Assembly (NCBI RefSeq): GCF_020686965.1
Contig: NZ_JAJEPS010000009.1
Coordinates: forward strand, 73,659 to 137,658
Length of the DNA stretch: 64,000 bases
From: Hominiventricola filiformis
GTDB lineage: Bacteria; Bacillota; Clostridia; Lachnospirales; Lachnospiraceae
Direction: 5' to 3'
Shown here: positions 7,978 to 15,074 of the stretch, in pieces
Numbering within the stretch: position 1 is the stretch's first letter
How the letters are laid out: the number at the start of each line of letters is the position of its first letter
Notes under the pieces: model-generated
The model's input: only the letters and a program-made list of their open reading frames with translations
The model's database searches: none
What the model was told of the DNA's origin: nothing
Position numbers and translations under genes: made by a program

Positions 7978-8739
7978 TTATTCATTTTTTATTAAAATAT
8001 TTTCAATTATTTTCTGAAACTCCTCATTATCAATATCTGACGATATGGAATAATATGTATTTAGATATTCAAAATCTACTATGCAATAACTTCCGTTCTC
8101 AGAACCCTCAACTATGTATATCGGCACATCTGTTCCGCAAGATTCTATCCAGATATTCGACAAGAGTTCTCCATCCATTTGAAAATTTTCTATTGTTTCC
8201 CTATCTCTTTTGTCTATACATACATGAAAGAGTGTCATTCCAATAGAATATTCCAAAATAGCTTCATCCATATTTTCTATCAACTGATAATCCGTCAACT
8301 TCATTCCTTCAGGTCGATATTTAAACTTTACCGGCAACACGCCCAGTTTATCCTGAATCTCCTGGCACACTTCATCTTCGTCAATATCAATTGCCGTCGA
8401 CTCCGAATTCTCTACTTTCGTATTCACCTCATCCCCACGTTCTTTCTGCATGATCACAGGTATGTACAGTTTCTTCGTACTGCCGACGATTCCCATACCG
8501 AGCAGAAGGACCATTACTGCAGCCACAGCGATCAGCATCCGGCGGCGGGTCTTGCCGAACAGACTGGTTTTGCGGCGTCTGCGGCGGATTTCCCGGCGGA
8601 TATCTTCCAGTTTTTCTTCCGGCATCGTCACGTTCTGAAGTTCTTCATCCTCCATGATCCGACGCTCCTCAGCATCTGCCCAGGCCATCAGATCCTCATC
8701 TATCTTTTCTTCCAGCCATTCGTCGCTGTCTTGTCTCAT
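7978..8739 (-). CDS. Membrane-anchored probable anti-sigma factor (DUF4367 type)
   Basis: The 253-residue product has an acidic cytoplasmic N-terminus (about 1-60), a strongly basic patch (RREIRRRRRK), one membrane span near residues 70-87 (MLIAVAAVMVLLLGMGIVG) and an extracellular domain ending in a DUF4367-like fold. This is the layout of the anti-sigma partners of ECF sigma factors. A sigma gene on the same strand lies 1.2 kb away, but a murG-like gene on the opposite strand separates them. Function is inferred from architecture and context. GGAGAGAG precedes the ATG at 8739. Confidence 0.62.
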   Translation of the reverse strand: MRQDSDEWLEEKIDEDLMAWADAEERRIMEDEELQNVTMPEEKLEDIRREIRRRRRKTSLFGKTRRRMLIAVAAVMVLLLGMGIVGSTKKLYIPVIMQKERGDEVNTKVENSESTAIDIDEDEVCQEIQDKLGVLPVKFKYRPEGMKLTDYQLIENMDEAILEYSIGMTLFHVCIDKRDRETIENFQMDGELLSNIWIESCGTDVPIYIVEGSENGSYCIVDFEYLNTYYSISSDIDNEEFQKIIENILIKNE

Positions 8740-8829
8740 CTCTCTCTCCGTTCTTTACTTACCATTGACTTTTCCCCCCTGACACCTATAATTGGATATA
8801 GTAACGAACCACCCAGGGAGGTCTTTTTT

Positions 8830-9906
8830 ATGAAACGAATTGTACTTACAGGCGGCGGTACTGCAGGCCACGTCACACCGAACATTGCGCTGCTTCCTGC
8901 CTTACGTTCTGCGGGTTATGAAATCTCCTATATCGGTTCCATGGAAGGAATCGAGAAAAAGCTGATTGAAGCTCAGGGGATTCCCTATTACGGAATCGCT
9001 TCCGGCAAGCTCCGCCGATATTTTGATGTAAAAAATTTCACCGATCCATTCCGTGTGCTGAAAGGATTCGGTCAGGCATCCAGACTTATGAAGACCTTAA
9101 AGCCGGATGTCGTTTTCTCCAAAGGAGGTTTTGTATCAGTTCCCGTAGTGATGGCTGCCAGACGCCGGCACATCCCGGTCATCTGCCATGAGTCAGACCT
9201 GACTCCCGGACTTGCCAACAAGCTGTCCATGCCGTCTGCCACGAAAGTCTGCTGCAACTTCCCGGAGACTGTTCCCTATCTTCCCGCCGGAAAAGCAGTC
9301 CTCACCGGCTGTCCTATCCGTCAGGAATTAAAAGAAGGCAGTCGTGCCGCCGCACTTGCCATGACAGGCTTTACCGAAGGAAAACCCATCATGCTGGTTA
9401 TGGGCGGAAGCCTTGGGGCTGTCGCAGTCAACCAGGCTGTACGTGATGCGCTTCCGGAACTTTTACAGACGTTCCAGATCATCCATCTGTGCGGCAAAGG
9501 CAAACTGGATGAATCCCTCAAAGGTACTCCCGGATATGTCCAGTACGAATATATCCAGAAGGAACTGGCTGACCTGTTCGCAGCATGTGATCTGGTTGTC
9601 TCCAGAGCCGGAGCCAATGCTATCTGTGAACTGTTAGCCCTCAGAAAACCGGCCCTTCTCATCCCGCTTTCTGCAAAGGCAAGCCGCGGAGACCAGATTC
9701 TCAACGCCAGATCTTTTGAACGACAGGGATTCTCCATGGTGTTGGAAGAAGAATCTCTCACGAAAGAAACCTTTCTCGCTGCGGTGCAGAACCTGTACAC
9801 TCATCGACAGGATTATATCCATGCCATGGAAGAATGCCCGCAGTCAGATGCCATCGGAACAATTATGGGTCTCCTGAATGAAGTCACCACTTCTTCTAAA
9901 CACTGA
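8830..9906 (+). CDS. murG: MurG-like UDP-GlcNAc:lipid I N-acetylglucosaminyltransferase
   Basis: This GT28 enzyme adds GlcNAc to lipid I to give lipid II on the inner face of the membrane. The 358-residue protein carries GGGTAGHVTPN at residues 8-18, the acceptor loop SKGGFVSVPVV, MGGSLGAVAVN opening the C-terminal fold and VSRAGANAICELLAL, the UDP-GlcNAc site. The ATG at 8830 has GGGAGG upstream; the open frame extends far 5' but without an RBS. It is a lone gene away from a dcw cluster, so it could be a second MurG copy (the undecaprenyldiphospho-muramoylpentapeptide transferase subclass seen in many Clostridia). Confidence 0.88.
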   Translation: MKRIVLTGGGTAGHVTPNIALLPALRSAGYEISYIGSMEGIEKKLIEAQGIPYYGIASGKLRRYFDVKNFTDPFRVLKGFGQASRLMKTLKPDVVFSKGGFVSVPVVMAARRRHIPVICHESDLTPGLANKLSMPSATKVCCNFPETVPYLPAGKAVLTGCPIRQELKEGSRAAALAMTGFTEGKPIMLVMGGSLGAVAVNQAVRDALPELLQTFQIIHLCGKGKLDESLKGTPGYVQYEYIQKELADLFAACDLVVSRAGANAICELLALRKPALLIPLSAKASRGDQILNARSFERQGFSMVLEEESLTKETFLAAVQNLYTHRQDYIHAMEECPQSDAIGTIMGLLNEVTTSSKH

Positions 9907-9911
9907 TCTTT

Positions 9912-10466
9912 CTAATCAGGGGATGTTTCATCCCCTGATTCATTCTGTTCTTCTTTTATATAAGCGTTCCGGAGCCATGTATGTGCCCTCTCTTTCCACT
10001 TGCTGACCAGAGCGGCACTGACTCCGAATTCATTTCCAATTGATATGTTATCCATCCGCTGTACATAGCTCATCAGAATCACCTCATACCAGTTATTGTG
10101 TTCTATCTTCATCCGAAACAATGCACGCTTCAGAAATTCACTCTTTTCTTTCTCCTCCAATATCCAGCTCACATCTGAAAACGGATCTTCGCTCAGCATA
10201 TCCAGCGCCGTGTCCAGATCTATTACCGGAACGCGGTTCTTACTTTTCCTCAGATAATCCAGTGCAATATTTTTCGCTGTTTTCATCAGCCAGAATTTTG
10301 CACTGGACTCTCTGATCTCGTCCTGATGCTCGCCGAATCTGATAAATGTCTCCTGACAGATATCCTCTGCTATGTAATAATCACCTACATAGCTTTTGGC
10401 ATACCGGATAATCAGATCCTTGAATATTTCAAAGTAGTCATCCAGACGTCGGTCATCCTCACACAT
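9912..10466 (-). CDS. ECF-type RNA polymerase sigma factor
   Basis: This 184-residue sigma-70 family protein has a region 2 stretch of AEDICQETFIRFGEH followed by FWLMKTAKNIALDYLRK. A region 4 helix-turn-helix follows near residues 135-165 (ISIGNEFGVSAALVSKWKERA). It has no sigma 1 or 3 domain. It most likely works with the membrane protein encoded at 7978-8739. GGGAG precedes the start. The last codons also form the terminator hairpin shared with the convergent murG gene. Confidence 0.88.
   Translation of the reverse strand: MCEDDRRLDDYFEIFKDLIIRYAKSYVGDYYIAEDICQETFIRFGEHQDEIRESSAKFWLMKTAKNIALDYLRKSKNRVPVIDLDTALDMLSEDPFSDVSWILEEKEKSEFLKRALFRMKIEHNNWYEVILMSYVQRMDNISIGNEFGVSAALVSKWKERAHTWLRNAYIKEEQNESGDETSPD
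9914..9940. terminator. Bidirectional terminator inside the sigma gene's last codons
   Basis: The hairpin AATCAGGGGATG-TTTC-... has an 11-12 bp stem lying between the stop of murG (9906) and the coding end of the sigma gene (stop at 9912). The stem is therefore translated as the ESGDETSPD tail of the sigma factor while also able to terminate murG transcripts. Confidence 0.7.
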
Positions 10467-10493
10467 ATACTCCCTACCACATATCTTTCTGTT

Positions 10494-10907
10494 TTAGTCC
10501 TCATTCACCAGCTTTTTGATTTCTTCCATCTCCTCCGGTGTCGTCTTACCCGGCTCCCACAGAATTCCTGCATGATCATCCTTGTAGCGCGGAATCAGAT
10601 GCATATGAAAATGGAATACGGTCTGCCCTGCCGGTTCCCCATTGTTCTGTACCAGATTGAATCCATCTGCATGAAGTGCTTTCACCATTTTGGCTCCCAC
10701 TTTCTTTGCAATTCCCAATACCTTGGATGCGGTCTCATCATCCAGCTCAAAAAGATTTTTATAATGTTCCTTCGGAAGAAGCAGCGCATGGCCTCTGGTC
10801 GCCGGACCCAGATCCAGAATCACTCTGAAGTCCTCATCCTCATAGAGAGTGGTTGACGGAATCTCTCCATTTGCAATTTTGCAGAAAATGCAGTTACAAT
10901 CTTTCAT
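10494..10907 (-). CDS. HIT-family nucleotide hydrolase
   Basis: This 137-residue protein of the histidine triad family hydrolyses nucleoside phosphoramidates or AMP-linked substrates. CIFCKI (residues 6-11) is half of the zinc site seen in many members. The triad is intact at H99, H101 and H103 (FHFHMHLIPRY). The C-terminal tail is acidic. It lies upstream of the ECF sigma gene on the same strand with 27 bases between them, so they may be co-transcribed. Confidence 0.93.
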   Translation of the reverse strand: MKDCNCIFCKIANGEIPSTTLYEDEDFRVILDLGPATRGHALLLPKEHYKNLFELDDETASKVLGIAKKVGAKMVKALHADGFNLVQNNGEPAGQTVFHFHMHLIPRYKDDHAGILWEPGKTTPEEMEEIKKLVNED

Positions 10908-11047
10908 TTTGGTATCCTCCTGAATTTCCTTGTATATTTTAAAATTTCTTTATAACCATATTTGTCATCTTTTGTCGAATCCTGTCGAACGAATTTTGTT
11001 GCCACATTCTGACAATCCTGATATATTGCAGACAAGGAGTGATAATT

Positions 11048-11797
11048 ATGCTGACCTACGATGAACAGAAAAAGATGGAACGGCTGATGGCAGATGATGA
11101 AGATGTCCGTCACCTTATTACAACAATTAAAAATGACTACCAGCTGACCCTGTCACAAATTTCCCATGAAATCAGAAATCCGCTTACCTATATGAACAGC
11201 TCTGTCCAGTGGATTCAGAAAATGCACCCGGAAGTGGAAGAATTTGAATTCTGGAATCAGCTGAAAGATGACATCCGCTATATGAAGTTTCTGCTGGATG
11301 ATATCTCCTTGTTCAGCCACGGAGAAGAATTAAATATTGTCCCCATGGATCTCCGTGAATTCGCCTATGATGTAAAAGATACGCTTCTGGCTGAATTTCT
11401 TCAGCGGCATATTGTACTGATCGTCAAACTGGATGAATCCTATCCCACATTTTACGGCGACCCGATCCGTTTAAAACAGGCCTGTATCAATCTTCTGAAA
11501 AATGCAATGGAATCCATTACCGGCCGCGGGAAGATTATCCTGAAAATCTTTGTTCAGGAGAAGAAACTTCTGATCGCCGTGAAAGATAACGGCTGCGGTA
11601 TGACTTCCGAGCAGCTTACGAACATCTTTCATCCCTTTGTCACCTCCAAGGAACACGGCACCGGTCTCGGACTTCCCATTGTACGGAAGATCGTCACTGC
11701 CCACGGCGGAACCGTACGCGTTTCCTCCACACCCGGGAAGGGCAGTGAGTTCCAGATGTATCTGCCGCTGCTGCCGGTAGCTTCTGTTTATCTGTAA
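11048..11797 (+). CDS. Soluble sensor histidine kinase
   Basis: This 249-residue kinase has no membrane span and no recognisable sensor domain. The phospho-acceptor helix has SHEIRNPLTYM with the His at about residue 40. The ATPase domain shows the N box NLLKNAMES, the G1 box DNGCGM, FHPFVTSKEHGTGLGLPIV and the final glycine-rich strand, all like KinE/NtrB-type sporulation or nitrogen kinases. The ATG at 11048 has AAGGAG eight bases upstream. No response regulator is adjacent, so it is an orphan; an input to Spo0A is one possibility. Confidence 0.87.
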   Translation: MLTYDEQKKMERLMADDEDVRHLITTIKNDYQLTLSQISHEIRNPLTYMNSSVQWIQKMHPEVEEFEFWNQLKDDIRYMKFLLDDISLFSHGEELNIVPMDLREFAYDVKDTLLAEFLQRHIVLIVKLDESYPTFYGDPIRLKQACINLLKNAMESITGRGKIILKIFVQEKKLLIAVKDNGCGMTSEQLTNIFHPFVTSKEHGTGLGLPIVRKIVTAHGGTVRVSSTPGKGSEFQMYLPLLPVASVYL

Positions 11798-11807
11798 TCT
11801 ACCCAAA

Positions 11808-11851
11808 AAGGGAGCTGTTTTGTCCACACAGGTGTTATGTACAGCTCCCTT
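11808..11851 (+). terminator. Rho-independent terminator after the histidine kinase gene
   Basis: The arms AAGGGAGCTGT and ACAGCTCCCTT are followed by CTTTTATCTCTTTTT. It can also serve the convergent GIY-YIG gene that ends at 11872. Confidence 0.8.
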
Positions 11852-11871
11852 CTTTTATCTCTTTTTGCTCT

Positions 11872-12213
11872 TTATTCATTTTCCAGAAACATCTGGAGAT
11901 TCAGTCCCGGACAGGGTTCGTACCGTTCCCCTTTCAGCTTCTCTCCAAACAGTTCCTCCACCGTCTCAGGATGACGGATCAGTTCTTCCTTCTGCGCTTT
12001 TTTCAGATGCTTCACGTAATTTTCCAGCCTTGCAGCTCCCGCCCAGCTGTCGGTCTTCCAGACCATCTCCAACGACTCAACCTGACGGCTCTTCGTATAT
12101 TTTGCACCGGTTTTCTTCTTATAATAGTGTTCCCGCATCCGCCGTCCCACGTCCTGTGCGATACCGGTGTACAGTGATGCATCCTGGCAGCGAACCATGT
12201 AGATATAAGCCAT
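11872..12213 (-). CDS. GIY-YIG nuclease-superfamily protein (UPF0213 type)
   Basis: This 113-residue single-domain protein begins MAYIYMVRCQDASLYTGIA, the GIY-YIG core, followed by a conserved Arg/His region (GRRMREHYYKKKTGAKYT) and a Glu in RLENYVKHLKK. Small members are often annotated as endonucleases but most have no known target. The start at 12213 has AAGGAG upstream; the open frame extends further 5' through the tRNA terminator, which is not coding. Confidence 0.88.
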   Translation of the reverse strand: MAYIYMVRCQDASLYTGIAQDVGRRMREHYYKKKTGAKYTKSRQVESLEMVWKTDSWAGAARLENYVKHLKKAQKEELIRHPETVEELFGEKLKGERYEPCPGLNLQMFLENE

Positions 12214-12323
12214 ATTCCGCTCCTTGTACAGCCATCGTATGTATGTTCCCATCTTAATACATCGGTCTTCAAAATACAATCTGGTATTTACAAAATTTAT
12301 ATGGTATAATATAAAATTAGACA

Positions 12324-12371
12324 ACAAAAAAGAACACCGCCCCCGGGCCCATACATCCCAAAAACAGTGCT
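12324..12371 (-). terminator. Terminator downstream of tRNA-Lys
   Basis: On the minus strand GAGCACTG pairs with CGGTGTTC around a GC-rich loop (GGGCCCGGGGG), and a run of six T follows. It lies directly after the tRNA. Confidence 0.7.
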
Positions 12372-12378
12372 CCTTGCG

Positions 12379-12451
12379 TGCGCCTCCAGGGGTTCGAACC
12401 CTGGACACCCTGATTAAGAGTCAGGTGCTCTACCAACTGAGCTAGAAGCGC
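12379..12451 (-). tRNA. tRNA-Lys (anticodon CTT)
   Basis: This 73-base cloverleaf has an acceptor stem GCGCTTC/GAGGCGC with discriminator A and a D-arm AGCTCAGTTGGTAGAGC. The anticodon stem CCTGA/TCAGG holds the loop CTCTTAA, giving anticodon CTT. The T-arm is CAGGG-TTCGAAC-CCCTG. CCA is not encoded. Confidence 0.97.
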
Positions 12452-12496
12452 ATTTATAATTGTTTTGTCCGCTGTGTTGTCCAGCGAACAAAACAT

Positions 12497-12525
12497 ATTA
12501 TACACAGTAGTTTTACAAAAAGCAA
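12497..12525 (-). promoter_or_regulatory. Promoter for tRNA-Lys
   Basis: Reading the minus strand, TTGCTT (12525-12520) and TATAAT (12502-12497) are separated by 17 bases, and the tRNA starts about 45 bases later. It lies just downstream of trmB. Confidence 0.7.
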
Positions 12526-12566
12526 GCCTTTTTTTAATTTTTTTTACAAAAATTTTATCCGAAATT

Positions 12567-13211
12567 TTATCTTACCGCAATCAGCTTGTGAATCGGATTT
12601 CCCTTTGCGGAGAAACGTTCCTCATATTCTGTCATGACATTTCCCTGTACCAGTTCTTCATCATGATGAAGGTCATAGGTCACCGCTTTTAACTGCCATC
12701 CTGCCTCTTTTACGGATTCCACAGAAAAATCAAAAAGTGGGCGGTTGTCCGTCTTAAACTCCACCTGTCCGTCCGGTACCAAAATCTGATCATAGCGCGC
12801 CATAAATTCCTTACTGGTCAGACGTCTCTTGGCATGGCGGTCCTTAGGCCACGGATCAGAGAAATTCAGGTAGATTCTGTCCACCTCATTCTTTGCAAAT
12901 ACTTTTACAATGTCCTCTGCATCCATCCGGATAAAGCAGATATTGGAAAGCGGCGTCTCCTCCTCTTCCATCTTCTCCAAAGCACGGATCAGCACGCTGG
13001 AATATTTCTCAATTCCTACATAATTAATATCCGGGTTTCTGCGTGCCAGTTCCATGAGGAACTGTCCCTTTCCCATGCCGATCTCAATATAGATGGGATG
13101 GTCATTTTCAAAAATCTCATGCCAGCTTCCGGCTCTTGTCTCTTCTTCATGGATCACGTACTGGCTCTCTGCAATGGCCTCACGGGATCCGGGTATATTT
13201 CTTAAACGCAT
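12567..13211 (-). CDS. trmB: tRNA (guanine-N7)-methyltransferase TrmB
   Basis: This 214-residue SAM-dependent enzyme makes m7G46 in tRNA. It has the class I methyltransferase motif IYIEIGMGKGQFLMELA, the acidic segment VGIEKYSSV and the family hallmark INFSDPWPKDRHAKRRL (here LNFSDPWPKDRHAKRRL). A closing FKTDNRPLFDFS segment holds the substrate residues. The start MRLRNIPG is the family start. It lies upstream of the tRNA-Lys gene on the same strand. Confidence 0.96.
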   Translation of the reverse strand: MRLRNIPGSREAIAESQYVIHEEETRAGSWHEIFENDHPIYIEIGMGKGQFLMELARRNPDINYVGIEKYSSVLIRALEKMEEEETPLSNICFIRMDAEDIVKVFAKNEVDRIYLNFSDPWPKDRHAKRRLTSKEFMARYDQILVPDGQVEFKTDNRPLFDFSVESVKEAGWQLKAVTYDLHHDEELVQGNVMTEYEERFSAKGNPIHKLIAVR

Positions 13212-13728
13212 GGTTCGTAGTTCTCCTGTCTTTTTACTGTCTTTTCCTATTGTACATGAAGTACAGGGTTCTGAAAAGTGGAAAGTGTATTTGTATCTAT
13301 TTTCAGATAATTAATCCTCATTTTCACTATTTTCAAAACGTCATATTTTGCCCGGTTTTATCAATTAATCACAAAACATTTGTTTTTTTCCACACTTTTT
13401 CACCCGTCAACTTTTCCCCGAAAAATGTGGATAATGTGGATAACTTTGTGAACAACTCTTATATTCCTCATTTTTCACTGGTTTCATTGTGGATAAATCT
13501 ATGGATATATTGGGGAAAATGAGGATAACTTTTTCCACATGCTGGTTTTTTATGCAACATGTACACTTTTTCCGAAGTTTTACACCTGTCACAGAAAAAA
13601 CTATTCGCAGATAATTTACATGAATTTCCGATTACTGTCAACATTCTTATCTGTCTTCTGAATATCAAATAACTGTCAGAACTACGAAAAAGAGACTGCC
13701 TCAGAATAAATCTTATTTTTGAGCAAGA
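13212..13728. other. AT-rich intergenic region with a DnaA-box cluster
   Basis: No gene is seen. Three perfect DnaA boxes (TGTGGATAA) lie at 13426-13434, 13435-13443 (abutting head to tail) and 13488-13496. Near-matches include TTTTCCACA at 13530-13538, TTTTTCCACAC at 13384-13394 and TTTGTGAACAAC near 13445. Neither dnaA nor dnaN is present nearby. Confidence 0.75.
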
Positions 13729-13762
13729 AAATACGGCCCACAGATATCTGTGAACCGTATTT
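13729..13762 (-). terminator. Terminator after the rubrerythrin gene
   Basis: AAATACGG and CCGTATTT, with an inner CACAGATATCTGTG palindrome, form a long stem downstream of the rubrerythrin stop. On the minus strand TTTTCTTGC follows. Confidence 0.75.
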
Positions 13763-13803
13763 CCGTATAATATTTGTAATTTGTGATATAGGAGTTTTCT
13801 TAA

Positions 13804-14346
13804 TTAGCCGAAGTATCTCTTCAGAAGCCCTTCGAATGCTTTTCCGTGACGAGCTTCGTCTTTTGCCATCTCATGAACGGTGTCATGGATTGCATCCAGG
13901 TTAGCAGCTTTTGCACGTTTTGCAAGATCGAATTTTCCTTCGGTAGCACCATGCTCTGCAGCAACTCTCAGTTCCAGATTCTTCTTGGTGCTGTCAGTAA
14001 CTACCTCACCAAGCAGCTCTGCAAATTTTGCAGCATGCTCAGCCTCTTCGTATGCAGCTTTCTCCCAGTACAGGCCGATCTCCGGATATCCCTCTCTGTG
14101 AGCCACACGAGCCATTGCCAGATACATACCAACCTCAGAGCACTCACCGTTGAAGTTTGCTCTTAAATCCTCAAGAATGTCCTCGCTTACGCCCTTAGCA
14201 ACGCCAACTACATGCTCTGCTGCCCAGGTCATTCCCTCTTCCTGTTTTTTGAATTTGCTTGCCGGAACTCCGCACTGTGGACATTTCTCCGGTGCCTGCT
14301 CTCCTTCATAAATGTAACCGCATACTGTACATACCCATTTTGCCAT
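13804..14346 (-). CDS. Reverse-type rubrerythrin (NADH-linked peroxide reductase)
   Basis: This 180-residue iron protein detoxifies hydrogen peroxide in anaerobes. Rubredoxin cysteines come first (CTVCGYIY and CPQCGVP, residues 6-30), then a four-helix di-iron domain with NFNGECSEVGMY, EKAAYEEAEHAAKF and HDTVHEMAKDEARHGKAF. This order, rubredoxin before ferritin-like, is that of reverse rubrerythrin. A 23-base perfect palindrome sits upstream of its start and a PerR-like regulator follows on the same strand, so peroxide-dependent derepression is likely. Confidence 0.94.
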   Translation of the reverse strand: MAKWVCTVCGYIYEGEQAPEKCPQCGVPASKFKKQEEGMTWAAEHVVGVAKGVSEDILEDLRANFNGECSEVGMYLAMARVAHREGYPEIGLYWEKAAYEEAEHAAKFAELLGEVVTDSTKKNLELRVAAEHGATEGKFDLAKRAKAANLDAIHDTVHEMAKDEARHGKAFEGLLKRYFG

Positions 14347-14397
14347 AGTTTTGTTCTCCTTTTCTTTTTTATAAAATTTGTTTTATTGTCTTTTTTC

Positions 14398-14420
14398 ATA
14401 ACAGTAATTATTACTGTTAT
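14398..14420. promoter_or_regulatory. Perfect palindromic operator upstream of rubrerythrin (PerR-like)
   Basis: A 23-base perfect inverted repeat (ATAACAGTAAT, central T, mirrored arm) lies 52 bases before the rubrerythrin ATG. Its core AGTAATTATTA also occurs upstream of the adjacent perR-like gene. The AT-rich dyad resembles PerR/Fur boxes. Confidence 0.75.
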
Positions 14421-14463
14421 TGTTATTATATCATGTAATTCTTTTTTGTCAATAGTTATTGAG

Positions 14464-14853
14464 TTAATTTTTCATTTTCTTACATTCGTTGCAGATTCCG
14501 TAAAATTCCATACGGCATTCTTCTACTTCGCCGCCATACCACTGTGCGTTAATCTCCTCTACCGGGTTCTTCACCGAAATCATAATGTCCATGACCCGTC
14601 CGCAGCTCTTACATATGAAATGATTATGCGGCGCCACTCTCGCATCAAAACGATCCGCACCTTCTGTCGGGATCTTGATGATCTCTCCCAGCTCTGTTAA
14701 TAAGGAAAGATTTCTGTAAACGGTTCCAAGACTGATATTGGGAAATTCTCCTCTGATACCGTCATATACCATATCGGCGCTTGGATGATCTTCTCTGCCC
14801 TGCAGATAGTTTTTAATTGCTTCTCTCTGTCTGCTGTACTTCAGCACTGCCAT
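14464..14853 (-). CDS. perR: PerR/Fur-family peroxide-responsive repressor
   Basis: This 129-residue winged-helix repressor binds DNA through an N-terminal domain (KYSRQREAIKNYLQ, SLGTVYRNLSLL). The C-terminal metal-sensing domain keeps APHNHFICKSCGRVMD with one CxxC and a second CNECKK... pair (GICNEC), the structural zinc site. PerR is preferred to Fur because of its size, the neighbouring rubrerythrin and the shared operator core. A related operator at 14873-14893 suggests it represses itself. Confidence 0.88.
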   Translation of the reverse strand: MAVLKYSRQREAIKNYLQGREDHPSADMVYDGIRGEFPNISLGTVYRNLSLLTELGEIIKIPTEGADRFDARVAPHNHFICKSCGRVMDIMISVKNPVEEINAQWYGGEVEECRMEFYGICNECKKMKN

Positions 14854-14872
14854 CTTTTTCTCCTTATTTAAT

Positions 14873-14893
14873 ATTAGTAATTATTATTATAAT
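14873..14893. promoter_or_regulatory. Second PerR-like operator, upstream of perR
   Basis: The sequence starts ATTAGTAATTATTATTATAA and shares AGTAATTATTA with the palindrome at 14398-14420. It is less symmetric. It lies about 20 bases upstream of the perR start, which fits autoregulation. Confidence 0.6.
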
Positions 14894-14976
14894 CATTTTT
14901 GAGGATTTGTCAACATCAAAATTGTTACAAAAGTATGGATTTTTTGTGTTTTTTACTGGAAATTCCGCCACTTTGG

Positions 14977-15005
14977 TTGACAAAGGGGTAATGCCTTGTT
15001 ATAAT
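14977..15005 (+). promoter_or_regulatory. Consensus sigma-A promoter for the NlpC/P60 gene
   Basis: TTGACA (14977-14982) and TATAAT (15000-15005) have an exact 17-base spacer. Transcription should begin near 15012, leaving a leader of about 60 bases. Confidence 0.85.
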
Positions 15006-15074
15006 CGCATTATGGTTTGTAACAAATTTGTAATATTTAGAATAGATTCGTAAAAAATGATTGGGGGTATACTA

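Noticed and set aside
8179..8829. 5' extension of the murG-like frame by 217 codons
   Set aside because: The extension overlaps the anti-sigma gene on the other strand, has no RBS, and the GGGAGG site and conserved MKRIVLTGGG start are at 8830.
13136..13522. Open frames through the DnaA-box region
   Set aside because: They have Phe/Tyr/Ile-rich AT-driven composition, no RBS and no similarity; the region is better explained as noncoding.
13212..13728. The region as the chromosomal replication origin
   Set aside because: The DnaA boxes fit, but dnaA, dnaN, rpmH and gyr genes are absent, so I keep it as a DnaA-box cluster only.
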